A DNA stretch of 28,759 bases from CAYLJO01 sp964383905 (GTDB lineage Bacteria > Acidobacteriota > Blastocatellia > Pyrinomonadales > Pyrinomonadaceae). The position numbers and the translations under genes are program-made. The notes under the pieces were generated by a model that had not been told where the DNA came from, searched no databases, and saw nothing but the letters and a program-made list of their open reading frames with translations. Location: assembly GCA_964383905.1 (NCBI GenBank), contig CAYLJO010000059.1:1-28759 (forward strand). Direction: 5' to 3'. Below are positions 15,556 to 22,847 of the stretch, piece by piece. Position 1 is the stretch's first letter. Every line of letters begins with the position of its first letter.

Positions 15556-15581
15556 GGACTCATAGGAATTCTTATGAGTCC
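15556..15581. repeat. Hairpin in the leader of the SurA/DsbA fusion gene
   Basis: GGACTCATA (15556-15564) and TATGAGTCC (15573-15581) are perfect complements with an 8-base loop that can close further through a G-U and a G-C pair. On the minus strand the structure lies 23 bases before the ATG at 15532 and about 190 bases after the regulator's stop. It could terminate the upstream transcript or control translation; there is no T-run directly after it. Confidence 0.5.
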
Positions 15582-15773
15582 GGGGATCATATTCGACCTG
15601 TGCGTTGGATTACAAATAAAGGTCGTCGGTTGCCGCCGCGATAACCATTTGCGGCCGCAAACCATTCGGGCGAGGGGGAACTCTTTTATCTTCGAGGCGC
15701 AACCGCCCCGGGCCACTTTTCGGGTAACCTGCTGTCAGTCACCTGACGGCGTTTCAGAAAAGCACTTCTACCA

Positions 15774-18035
15774 TCAGGCGCGCGTTAAGCCACGTTTGCG
15801 CCGCTTTGCGGGCGTCCGTGCGGCGAGCAGACTTTTGTGACGCCCTTGAAGGATGAACGAAAGCGCCTGGTGCGTAACCCCGAGCAGGCGCGCGGCGTTG
15901 GTGATACTGCCGCCTGCCGCTTCGAGCGCGAGCTTAATCAGGTTGCCTTCATAGCGCAGAACCTCTTCGTTAAGCGAGCAGCCTTCCCAGGGCTGGACGA
16001 GACTCGCCTGTTGCGACTGGCGTAGTGCAGCCGTCTCGACAGCTGCAGCCGTAATTACCGCCCCGTCGGCGGCCATCAGCACCGTCCGCTCAATGATCGA
16101 GCGCAACTCACGCGCGTTACCCTTGAGCGGCAGGCGGCGCATGGTTTCCAGAGCAGTGGGCGCAAGCCTCACCCGCTTGCGATGATTTTCGCATGCTTCC
16201 CGGATGAAAAACTCGGCAATTGCCGGAATATCCGCAGAGCGCCCTCGAAGCGGTGGAATCTCAAAATGAAAGGTTTGCAAACGGTAGAAGAGGTCGCCGC
16301 GAAACTGACCCCGCGCAACCATCTGTTTGAGGTTGTGATTGGTAGTAGCGATGATGCGCACGTCTATGCGTTCCGGCGCCAGCGCTCCGATCGAATGAAC
16401 CTCGCCATGCTCGATCAAGCGCAATAGCTTACCTTGATTGTCTAAGCTGAACTCACCAATTTCGTCAAGGAGCAGCGTCCCTCCTGCAGCCCTGCGCACT
16501 GCGCCCGGGTGATCTTCGGCGGCCATGCTGCCGCCACCTTTGCGGCACCCGAACAATTCATATTCAATCCGCGCGATAGAGATTGCGGCGCAATTGACCG
16601 GAACAAACTCCCCGGCACGCCCGCTCCACTCATGGATCATGCGCGCGAGCACCTCCTTGCCGGTGCCGGTCTCGCCTGTAATCAATACCGGGCCACGCGT
16701 GCTCGCGACATGATGCGCCTGGCGCAACAGGGTCGCCGTCTCTTCTGCCACATAGGCGAAGTTCGGCGCATCAAACTTTTCAGAGCCGCCGTGCTGTTTC
16801 GCGGCCAGCGCGCGGCGAGCGCAAGCGCGCAAGCGGGCGAGGGTTTCAGAGTTTTGTGAATCCACCAGTAGTTGATCGGCACGCTCATAAATATCAGACA
16901 ACTGGTCAGCGGCGAGATCATCGCCGAGCTCTTCGATCAGAGTGAGGGCGGCGAGGCCTGCGCCGTTGAGGTCACCCGCTTGCTGCGCCACCTCAATTGC
17001 GCGTTGCAGCGTCAACCGCGCCTGCTGGCGCCGGCCCATGCGCGCCAGCGCCATGCCGTGTGTCGTCAGCGCCTCTGCCAGCAGTGATTGCTCGTCGCCC
17101 TTCCCCAGTGTATAAACGGCGGACCGGGCGATTCTCTCAGCCTCGGCATAGCGGCCTTCCCCAAGAAAGGCGCGTGCCCGCGTATCGTCCACCTGGGCGA
17201 CACTGCCTTTATCCTTGAGACTTTCAAACAACCGGCGGGCATGGTAAAGATGCTCATGCGCCTCGGCAAATTTGGCAGCGGTTAACAACAGCAATCCCAC
17301 ATTGTTCTCGACGCGGGCGCAGTAGCGTTTATGCCCGGCCTGCTCGAAGTGAAAAGTTGCGGCTGTATATTCGACTAAAGCGCGGTCGAAATAGTCTTCG
17401 CGGTGTTCCGCGGCACCGAGGTCTTGAAGTATATTGGCAAACTGGTTATGGAATTTGCCTTTGAGCAAATGATTACTGCTTGCCGCAAACAGAGGCGCGG
17501 CTTCGGTATGAATCCGCAAGGCATCGCTGTATCGGGTCGCCATTTTTTCGATCATGGCCCCGTTCAACAAAGCTCGCAGTTTTTGCTCGCTGTTCCTGTC
17601 GGCAAGCAGGGTCAGCACTTCTCGCAATACGATACGCGCTTCATCGAACGCGCCTTCGCGCCAGTAGCAGATGGCGAGATCAACGCGGGCTTCCGCCACT
17701 TTTTCCGTCAACTTAAGCTCATCAAAGATTGCAGCACTCTCGGTGATCAGGTCTTTTGCGAACTCCTGCGCACCTTCGATCTGGCTTGCGCTGCCGATCC
17801 AGCCTGATAAGACTCCCGCACGCAGCAATACTTCTGCGGCCGCGCGCTGGCCCAGACCATCGCACTGCGGACGCTCGCCAATGCGCCTCCATAACTGGCC
17901 CATCGCGCCACGCGCCGCCTCATAGTCGCCTGACTCCCCAAGCTTCTTAGCGATTTCGCAGCACAATTGTGCCCGCTCGTCGCGGCTGAGCGTAGGGCAT
18001 TCTATCTGCTGAAGAAGTGAAGTTTGTAAGTCCAT
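15774..18035 (-). CDS. TPR / AAA+ sigma-54-activator-like regulator lacking GAFTGA
   Basis: A 753-residue cytoplasmic regulator. Residues ~20-410 are TPR-like helical repeats (for example LLTAAKFAEAHEHLYHARRL, then LGEGRYAEAERIARSA and LARMGRRQQARLTLQRAI), a likely sensing or protein-binding module in place of a usual response-regulator or PAS domain. The AAA+ core has Walker A GETGTGKE (454-461), Walker B LLLDEIGE (about 521-527), sensor IIATTNH and an Arg-finger region FRGDLFYRL (578-586). Where activators have GAFTGA after ELFG, this protein reads GCRKGGGSMAAEDHPGAV (from ~496), so the sigma-54-contacting loop is missing. The C-terminus (~698-735) is a Fis-type helix-turn-helix (ALEAAGGSITNAARLLGVTH) followed by a basic tail. 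It probably binds DNA and may regulate sigma-70 promoters, as TyrR-like proteins do. A secreted mini-peptide is encoded divergently. Confidence 0.9.
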   Translation of the reverse strand: MDLQTSLLQQIECPTLSRDERAQLCCEIAKKLGESGDYEAARGAMGQLWRRIGERPQCDGLGQRAAAEVLLRAGVLSGWIGSASQIEGAQEFAKDLITESAAIFDELKLTEKVAEARVDLAICYWREGAFDEARIVLREVLTLLADRNSEQKLRALLNGAMIEKMATRYSDALRIHTEAAPLFAASSNHLLKGKFHNQFANILQDLGAAEHREDYFDRALVEYTAATFHFEQAGHKRYCARVENNVGLLLLTAAKFAEAHEHLYHARRLFESLKDKGSVAQVDDTRARAFLGEGRYAEAERIARSAVYTLGKGDEQSLLAEALTTHGMALARMGRRQQARLTLQRAIEVAQQAGDLNGAGLAALTLIEELGDDLAADQLSDIYERADQLLVDSQNSETLARLRACARRALAAKQHGGSEKFDAPNFAYVAEETATLLRQAHHVASTRGPVLITGETGTGKEVLARMIHEWSGRAGEFVPVNCAAISIARIEYELFGCRKGGGSMAAEDHPGAVRRAAGGTLLLDEIGEFSLDNQGKLLRLIEHGEVHSIGALAPERIDVRIIATTNHNLKQMVARGQFRGDLFYRLQTFHFEIPPLRGRSADIPAIAEFFIREACENHRKRVRLAPTALETMRRLPLKGNARELRSIIERTVLMAADGAVITAAAVETAALRQSQQASLVQPWEGCSLNEEVLRYEGNLIKLALEAAGGSITNAARLLGVTHQALSFILQGRHKSLLAARTPAKRRKRGLTRA

Positions 18036-18070
18036 GTGAGGCTTACCTTTCTATATATTAGCAAGAAACC

Positions 18071-18099
18071 TTGCAAGACCGTGAATTGATCGCTATTAT
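18071..18099 (+). promoter_or_regulatory. Sigma-70-like promoter for the secreted mini-peptide
   Basis: TTGCAA at 18071-18076, a 17-base spacer, then TATTAT at 18094-18099. The -35 box matches 4/6 and the -10 box 5/6 of the consensus, with optimal spacing. Predicted start is about 18106, giving a leader of about 84 bases before ATG 18190. It lies in the 154-base gap shared with the divergent regulator, so autoregulation is possible but not shown. Confidence 0.5.
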
Positions 18100-18189
18100 G
18101 CGTTAGCTCAGAACTTTTCAGTTGGCTCTTAATGCTAAGATTACCGGCTGCAATATTTAACAATTATTAACATTCCTCAGGAGACACTA

Positions 18190-18420
18190 ATGAAACACCT
18201 CAAACTAATCTGCGCCGCCGCTGTCTTGGTACTGGCTCTCACTCTGACCGCAGTTGCGGACTGCGGCCAAATGCAAACTCCATGCGCGCCCCCTGCCCCG
18301 AATTCCACTAACGTTATGGGCACCCTGGGCGCAACCACAACCGCAGACACGGCTCCGGGTGTTAATCCGGTGGGGGAGATCACATTTGATTTTCTCTTAA
18401 CCATGCTGGTGATGTTCTAG
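18190..18420 (+). CDS. Small secreted peptide divergent from the TPR-AAA+ regulator
   Basis: A 76-residue product with a strong signal peptide (MKHLKLICAAAVLVLALTLT, likely cut after AVA at 23). The mature ~53 residues start DCGQMQTPCAPPAPNS, with two Cys (25 and 32), then a Thr/Ala-rich linker and a hydrophobic C-terminus, EITFDFLLTMLVMF. AGGAG lies about 7 bases before the ATG, a good site, and a promoter-like pair sits at 18071-18099. I recall similar small GQM-TP-containing peptides with a hydrophobic end in Acidobacteriota, but know no function. Alternatives are a lipoprotein-like envelope peptide, a bacteriocin or signalling precursor, or a membrane-inserted hairpin. Its head-to-head position with a TPR regulator suggests a functional pair; this is inference. 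Confidence 0.75.
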   Translation: MKHLKLICAAAVLVLALTLTAVADCGQMQTPCAPPAPNSTNVMGTLGATTTADTAPGVNPVGEITFDFLLTMLVMF

Positions 18421-19036
18421 GTATTCTGCGAGCCAATTTAACCATTACAAGCTACCGTGTTCGGCTCAGCGGGGGCACGGTTGTCGTGTATGCGTGGAGG
18501 TGTCCCCATAATCTCGTGGTGGCTGCCCGGCGAGGAGGCACTCACAATCGCGCATCGTAACTCGTCTTGCGCGCGAAAAGCAACAATTATCTTTCCGCCG
18601 GGCCGCGTCTCAATTCGCCACCCCCTGGGGTCGTGGTAAGGCGTGCGCGCCGTTATTTCATCACAAAACCTGCCGTTTTGCGAAGTAATATACCTTAGCA
18701 GGGCGCGATGGGCCACTATGTCCCGAGCCTTTAGTGATTGCTTCGAGAGCGGTCTCATGGCATCGCTTACCATTATGAAATTGGGTATACTGCCCTTTTC
18801 TACCCGGCCGGGGACGGCGGCACATTTCGCACATTCTTTTCTGCGCTACCCGATTTTCCTACGTGCACATCAACAGAATATCGCATCGAGGTTGGATGGG
18901 GCAGCAAAGATGCAGCAGCGCGCCGTGAATATCTCCCTTCAAAATGCATCGTGAAGCACCGCGGCTATGGGTTCCCGGGTGATGAGAACGTGACGAACTC
19001 CTTCCATAATGCCGCGTATGAGGGCTTGCGCGGGCA
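18421..19036. other. 616-base gap without a supported gene
   Basis: Several overlapping frames are open (18438-18773 minus, 18643-18954 and 18738-19160 plus), but none has a ribosome site, a recognisable motif or consistent family character, and the last one runs into the DNA ligase gene on the other strand. The stretch could hold a degraded gene. I saw no T-run terminator, strong hairpin or promoter that I would defend. Confidence 0.4.
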
Positions 19037-20773
19037 TCATACGCTACCAGACGCGCCTTCGTTACCCTCAACGAGCTTGCGCACTGTTTCAAGCGTGTCT
19101 ATTTCTGCCACGGTTTTATCATCGCGCCGGCGCAGGATGCGAGGAAAGCGCAAGGCGTAACCACTCTTGTGCCTTTTGGATTCCTGTACGCGATCGAAAG
19201 TCACTTCCAGAATGATCTTCGGCTCGACAATGCGCACTCTGCCGTGCGCGAACTCCTGTATTGTATGCGCGCGAAACCATTCGGTCAGTTCTGCCAATTC
19301 AGCATCCGTGAGGCCGGAATACGCCTTGCCAACATTCAAAAGCTCCTGATCTTCTTCCGAACGCCGCACCGCGAAAGCATAATCGGACAGCAGGTGGCGT
19401 CGCTTCCCGTGCCCGACTTCGACGGCGGTGACGACGACGTCGAGTGTCGCGATCGCCCGTTTGAGTTTGAGCCACTCGCGGCCACGCCTTCCGGGTTTGT
19501 AAGACGAGCGCGGGTCTTTGATCATCAGCCCTTCATTGCCGCGAGCCCGCGCCGCTTCGAACTCTTCATCGAGCATTGCGACATCATGGACATGCTTGGC
19601 GATTGAAAGTCGCACCCTACCCTTTGCAGGCACCAGTTGTTCCATGTGGCGGCGCCGCTCGTCGAGCGGCGCATCCATCAGGACACGGCCATCTGCATAT
19701 AACAGATCATAGGCGATAAAAGCGACGGGCGTAGTGGCCTGCAACTCCTCGCTGACGGTTTTGCGGCCCAACCGCTTTTGCAGTTCAACGAAAGGTAATA
19801 TCCGTTCCCCGCGCGCGGGGACGATCTCACCATCAATGATCGCATCTGTGGGAAGATGGGTCAGGGGCTCAAGCAGCTCGGGGAAGCGGTGTGCTATCTC
19901 ATCCATCGTGCGTGAATAAAGCACGACGCGCCTCTCCCGCACGTGTGCCTGCGCGCGTATGCCGTCGAACTTATCTTCGACGAAGAACTCATCCGGCATC
20001 GTGCGCGCCACGTCCGACAGGTCTGCGGCAGGGGTGGCAAGCATAAATTTGAGCGGATGAAAGAGGCGCATCTCAACTGATTGAAGATCGCCCCGCCGTG
20101 CGCGCACAGCCGTCTCGCCAATGTCTCCCGTCAGCATGTTTGCCCGGGCCACTTCCGCCGGCGGTCGGTTGAAGGCGCGGGCGACGGCGTCTTCAACCGA
20201 CCCCTCTTTCAAACCGATGCGCAGATCGCCGACGAGCAATTTCACAAGATATTTCGCTTCAAGCGCAGTGGCTCGGGCAAGAACCGTCGTGAGCAGCGCC
20301 CTCTTATTTTTCGTGCCGCGCAGCTCGCTCAGCCGTTCGATGAGTAATTCGGTTTCGGCGAGTGTGATGGTCGGCTGATGATACCCGCGCTTAGTTTCCG
20401 CTACCACCTCGTAAGCGACCTCGCCCGCGTCGCCCAGCCGTACGTAACGCGGGCGTAGTTCTTCCACGCTCACGTCCGCCGCTTCACTCAGAGCGTCGCG
20501 CAGGACGCTTGTGCCGACATTGGTCGTCCGCGCATCGTTCATCGCGAATTGATGCCCGGCAAAATAACGCGCGGCGCGCGTCAGGTCGGCATCATCCAGC
20601 TCACGCAGGTATGCGCCCAAGAGCGCGGATTTTTCCAGCTTCTTCGTCGTCGCCGCCACCGCTTCGGCCGTTTGCGCGAAACTCTCCAGCAGGCTTCGTG
20701 AAATTTCCCTCGCCGGCCGGCTGTTTGAGGCCGGCCGTTCCTGTATACGGGTAATGTTTTTGACCCTTGCCAT
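19037..20773 (-). CDS. ATP-dependent DNA ligase (archaeal LigB / eukaryotic ligase I type)
   Basis: A ~578-residue ATP-dependent DNA ligase. It has the N-terminal DNA-binding domain (LLTTVLARATALEAKYLVKL and LVGDLRIGLKEGSVEDAVAR), the nucleotidyltransferase motif I VEDKFDGIRAQ with the adenylated Lys (about K268 from this start), motif III-like YDLLYADGR, motif IV EGLMIKD, motif V WLKLKR, and an OB-fold ending in LEVTFDRVQESKRH and LRFPRILRRRDD. Length and order match archaeal-type ligases of about 550-600 residues, a type present in some bacteria next to the main NAD-dependent LigA; repair is the likely role. The frame extends to a TTG at 20821, but ATG 20773 (MARVKNITRIQER) looks more natural. 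The BtuF-like gene ends 65 bases upstream on the same strand, so they may share a transcript. The usual exonuclease or helicase partners are not in the window. Confidence 0.93.
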   Translation of the reverse strand: MARVKNITRIQERPASNSRPAREISRSLLESFAQTAEAVAATTKKLEKSALLGAYLRELDDADLTRAARYFAGHQFAMNDARTTNVGTSVLRDALSEAADVSVEELRPRYVRLGDAGEVAYEVVAETKRGYHQPTITLAETELLIERLSELRGTKNKRALLTTVLARATALEAKYLVKLLVGDLRIGLKEGSVEDAVARAFNRPPAEVARANMLTGDIGETAVRARRGDLQSVEMRLFHPLKFMLATPAADLSDVARTMPDEFFVEDKFDGIRAQAHVRERRVVLYSRTMDEIAHRFPELLEPLTHLPTDAIIDGEIVPARGERILPFVELQKRLGRKTVSEELQATTPVAFIAYDLLYADGRVLMDAPLDERRRHMEQLVPAKGRVRLSIAKHVHDVAMLDEEFEAARARGNEGLMIKDPRSSYKPGRRGREWLKLKRAIATLDVVVTAVEVGHGKRRHLLSDYAFAVRRSEEDQELLNVGKAYSGLTDAELAELTEWFRAHTIQEFAHGRVRIVEPKIILEVTFDRVQESKRHKSGYALRFPRILRRRDDKTVAEIDTLETVRKLVEGNEGASGSV

Positions 20774-20838
20774 TCTTCTGTTCAGGCAGGCGGGAAGGCT
20801 GACGTTGATCCTCGGACGCAAAAGGTTAGAGACCGAAG

Positions 20839-21783
20839 TTAAGTATTCATGATCTCGGCGGGGACGCGCACCGCCTCATTTTCGCCGGGCGGGCCCAACA
20901 CCTCCGGGTGAAGTATGCGCGCGAGAATCTCCACGCCGTCGACAACACGCGGACCCGGGCGGCTGAAATACGAAGTGGCATCAAGGGCCCACACTTCGCC
21001 GCTTTGCACCGCCGGCAGATCATTCCAACCCGCAGGCAGGTGTGATCGGGGCAGTTGCCGCAGGACGTCCTCCTTGTAGTAGCCGCAAGGAATCATCAGC
21101 ACGACTTCCGGCGCATAATCATGTATCTCCTCAGCAGTCGTCGTGACGGACGGCTGGCCCGCGCGCCCGAAACCGTGATCGCCTCCGGCGATGGCGACCT
21201 GCTCCGGCACCCAGTGGCCTGGCGCAAACGCCGGTTCCAGCCATTCGAGCATCAGCGTGCGGGGCCGGCGCTCGGTACCGGCAAGTGCGGCGGCAATCCG
21301 GTCAAGGCGCGCCGTCAACCGCGTGATAACCTGATCGGCTTCAGCTTCCCTTCCCGTCAACTCACCGACCGTGCGGATGTTCGAGAAGATGTCCGCGATG
21401 GTGTTCGGCTCGAGCGAGATGATACGCACATCCGTCTCAAACATCCGCGCCGCCCGCTCGACCGTTTTATAGCTGACGGCGCACACGTCGCACAATTCCT
21501 GCGTGATGATCAGGTCGGGGTTGAGCGCGCGCATCCGAGCCTCGTCAAGATCGTAGATCGAGCCGTGGCCGTCCAACTGCGTTCGGACGGCATGATCAAT
21601 CTCCGCGCTCGACATCCTTTCGTGCGAGATGCGGCTCGCCGTCAACCTGGGTTTACCCGCGACTACCGGCGGGTAATCGCATTCGTGAGTGACGCCGACA
21701 AGCGCGTCTCCCAGCCCCAGCGCGCAAACGATCTCTGTTGCCGAAGGTAGGAGCGAGACGATGCGCGGGGTTTGCGCCAGCAT
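20839..21783 (-). CDS. BtuF-like cobalamin/iron-siderophore-binding protein without signal peptide
   Basis: A 314-residue protein of the periplasmic-binding type 2 fold (Peripla_BP_2): RIVSLLPSATEIVCALGLGD, GVTHECDYPP, LNPDLIITQELCDVCAVSY, IISLEPNTIADIFSNIRTVG, then MLEWLEPAFAPGHWVPEQV and a C-terminal VWALDATSYFSRPGPRVVDG. This pattern is that of 'cobalamin-binding protein' homologues of BtuF. Unlike BtuF it starts directly at the fold (MLAQTPRIVSLLPS) with no signal peptide or lipobox, so it should stay in the cytoplasm, or the export signal lies elsewhere. No BtuC/BtuD transporter gene is nearby. It precedes the DNA ligase on the same strand. The B12-dependent radical SAM enzyme at 7230-8738 is the only other B12-linked gene here. 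The ligand is inferred. Confidence 0.88.
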   Translation of the reverse strand: MLAQTPRIVSLLPSATEIVCALGLGDALVGVTHECDYPPVVAGKPRLTASRISHERMSSAEIDHAVRTQLDGHGSIYDLDEARMRALNPDLIITQELCDVCAVSYKTVERAARMFETDVRIISLEPNTIADIFSNIRTVGELTGREAEADQVITRLTARLDRIAAALAGTERRPRTLMLEWLEPAFAPGHWVPEQVAIAGGDHGFGRAGQPSVTTTAEEIHDYAPEVVLMIPCGYYKEDVLRQLPRSHLPAGWNDLPAVQSGEVWALDATSYFSRPGPRVVDGVEILARILHPEVLGPPGENEAVRVPAEIMNT

Positions 21784-21992
21784 AATGTTTTCAGGCCTCC
21801 TTTACCGGGTTTGGAGCCGCGCCTGACAGATTTGCGCCAACGCGTCGTAGCTGTCAAGAATAAAAATCACTCAAACAGCCGGGCTACGCTTTTACCTTTT
21901 GCCATGTGTAGCGCTACAATCCTATTTTACCTGTCCGATCACACGATGCTGAAATATATCAACGGTTCAATTCAAAGACGGAGATGGGAATT

Positions 21993-22361
21993 ATGCAGGA
22001 GCAAAGCGGGACGCGATTTAAAGGGGTGGTAGACCACATCGCGGTCGCGTCGAAAGATTTAAAGCGGGACGTGCAGGAGTACGAGAGCATCGGCTTTCGT
22101 CTGGAAACCATGTACGACGATTGGGCGATGCTGCGTGACGCGAAAGGATTTGGCGTCGCGTTGCTCGCGCCCGGCTCGAAGCATCCCCCGCATATGGGCT
22201 TGCGGGTAGAGACGCGTGAGGCCCTGGAGCAAGCTGCGGCGCGCGAGGGGCGGCCTGTCAAAGAGCATCGTGACCGATCGGTCTCCTTCTACACAAAGGG
22301 TGTCGGCGGGCAGGCCGTCGAAGTGATCTATTACCCACCCGAGTACGGCAAAGATAACTGA
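21993..22361 (+). CDS. VOC (glyoxalase/dioxygenase-fold) family protein
   Basis: A ~122-residue single VOC-superfamily unit: VVDHIAVASKDLKRDVQEYE (the classic bAbb opening with a His), IGFRLETMYDDWAMLRDAKG, GVALLAPGSKHPPHMGLRVE, then a helix and a final strand AVEVIYYPPEYG carrying a Glu. The His and Glu positions fit a metal site, but the reaction cannot be told; the family holds glyoxalases, dioxygenases, epimerases and resistance proteins. GGAG lies 9 bases before ATG 21993, whereas ATG 21984 would overlap that site, so the later start is chosen. Cytoplasmic. It is the first gene of the + strand right half, separated from mutS2 by about 490 bases with hairpins, so probably its own transcript. 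Confidence 0.85.
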   Translation: MQEQSGTRFKGVVDHIAVASKDLKRDVQEYESIGFRLETMYDDWAMLRDAKGFGVALLAPGSKHPPHMGLRVETREALEQAAAREGRPVKEHRDRSVSFYTKGVGGQAVEVIYYPPEYGKDN

Positions 22362-22664
22362 TAAGGAGCGCACGGCCGGTGATAAAGAGACGCTAAATTC
22401 AAGCTTGGCCTATCACCCTTGGTAGGCTCTCGCTTAACGCCTGGAGTTTTGCCTTAAATTTATCAAGCTGGAGAGTCCTCTATTTCCTAACCAACTATTA
22501 ACAGGTTCCACGGTCGATCCTTCCAGACGGATAAAGATGAAATGCTTGCGACCGATCACGCACCGCAGATCGGCGGGGATGATGGCAGCGGGACGCGCCG
22601 AGCAGACGCCGGTGATTCTCACGACGTTCAGGATTGGGGAATGAGATTGGCAGCCGGGGAGATC

Positions 22665-22695
22665 AGTATCGCGGGCTGCGTCGGCCCGCGATACT
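22665..22695. repeat. Perfect 12-bp GC-rich hairpin
   Basis: AGTATCGCGGGC (22665-22676) pairs fully with GCCCGCGATACT (22684-22695) around a 7-base loop. No T-run follows immediately on either strand, so it is more like a palindromic repeat unit or transcript-end stabiliser than a textbook terminator. Confidence 0.6.
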
Positions 22696-22748
22696 CAGGC
22701 GATCCGCTTAATTTGTCTTCAATTTGTCACGATTGAATAAAAAAGATG

Positions 22749-22767
22749 GACTAAGCAACGCTTAGTC
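22749..22767 (-). terminator. Short hairpin flanked by A/T runs, terminator-like
   Basis: GACTAAGC (22749-22756), loop AAC, GCTTAGTC (22760-22767). On the minus strand the stem is followed after three bases by a run of T (complement of the A-run ending at 22744). On the plus strand a six-T run comes about 15 bases later. It resembles a weak intrinsic terminator, possibly serving + strand transcription from the VOC gene, or blocking antisense transcription from the mutS2 side. Confidence 0.4.
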
Positions 22768-22847
22768 TCGCCTTCTGATCTCTTTTTTCGCCTGCGGCTG
22801 CTGGTGTTAAGATAGACGGCGAAGAATTTATTTAACTTTCAGGACCG

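Larger units (their letters stand above)
22362..22847. other. Intergenic region before mutS2 with two hairpins
   Basis: No gene is supported here. Two inverted repeats stand out and are listed separately (22665-22695 and 22749-22767). The stretch between them is AT-rich (22709-22748). The mutS2 ATG at 22848 is preceded by a short AGGA. Confidence 0.5.

Noticed and set aside
18106..18140. TTGGCTCTTAATGCTAA as a sigma-54 promoter for the mini-peptide
   Set aside because: The GG-to-GC offset is 10 instead of 12 bases; the sigma-70-like pair at 18071-18099 is better.
18438..19160. Frames 18438-18773 (-), 18643-18954 (+) and 18738-19160 (+)
   Set aside because: No motif, no ribosome site, and mutual overlap; the last runs into the DNA ligase gene.
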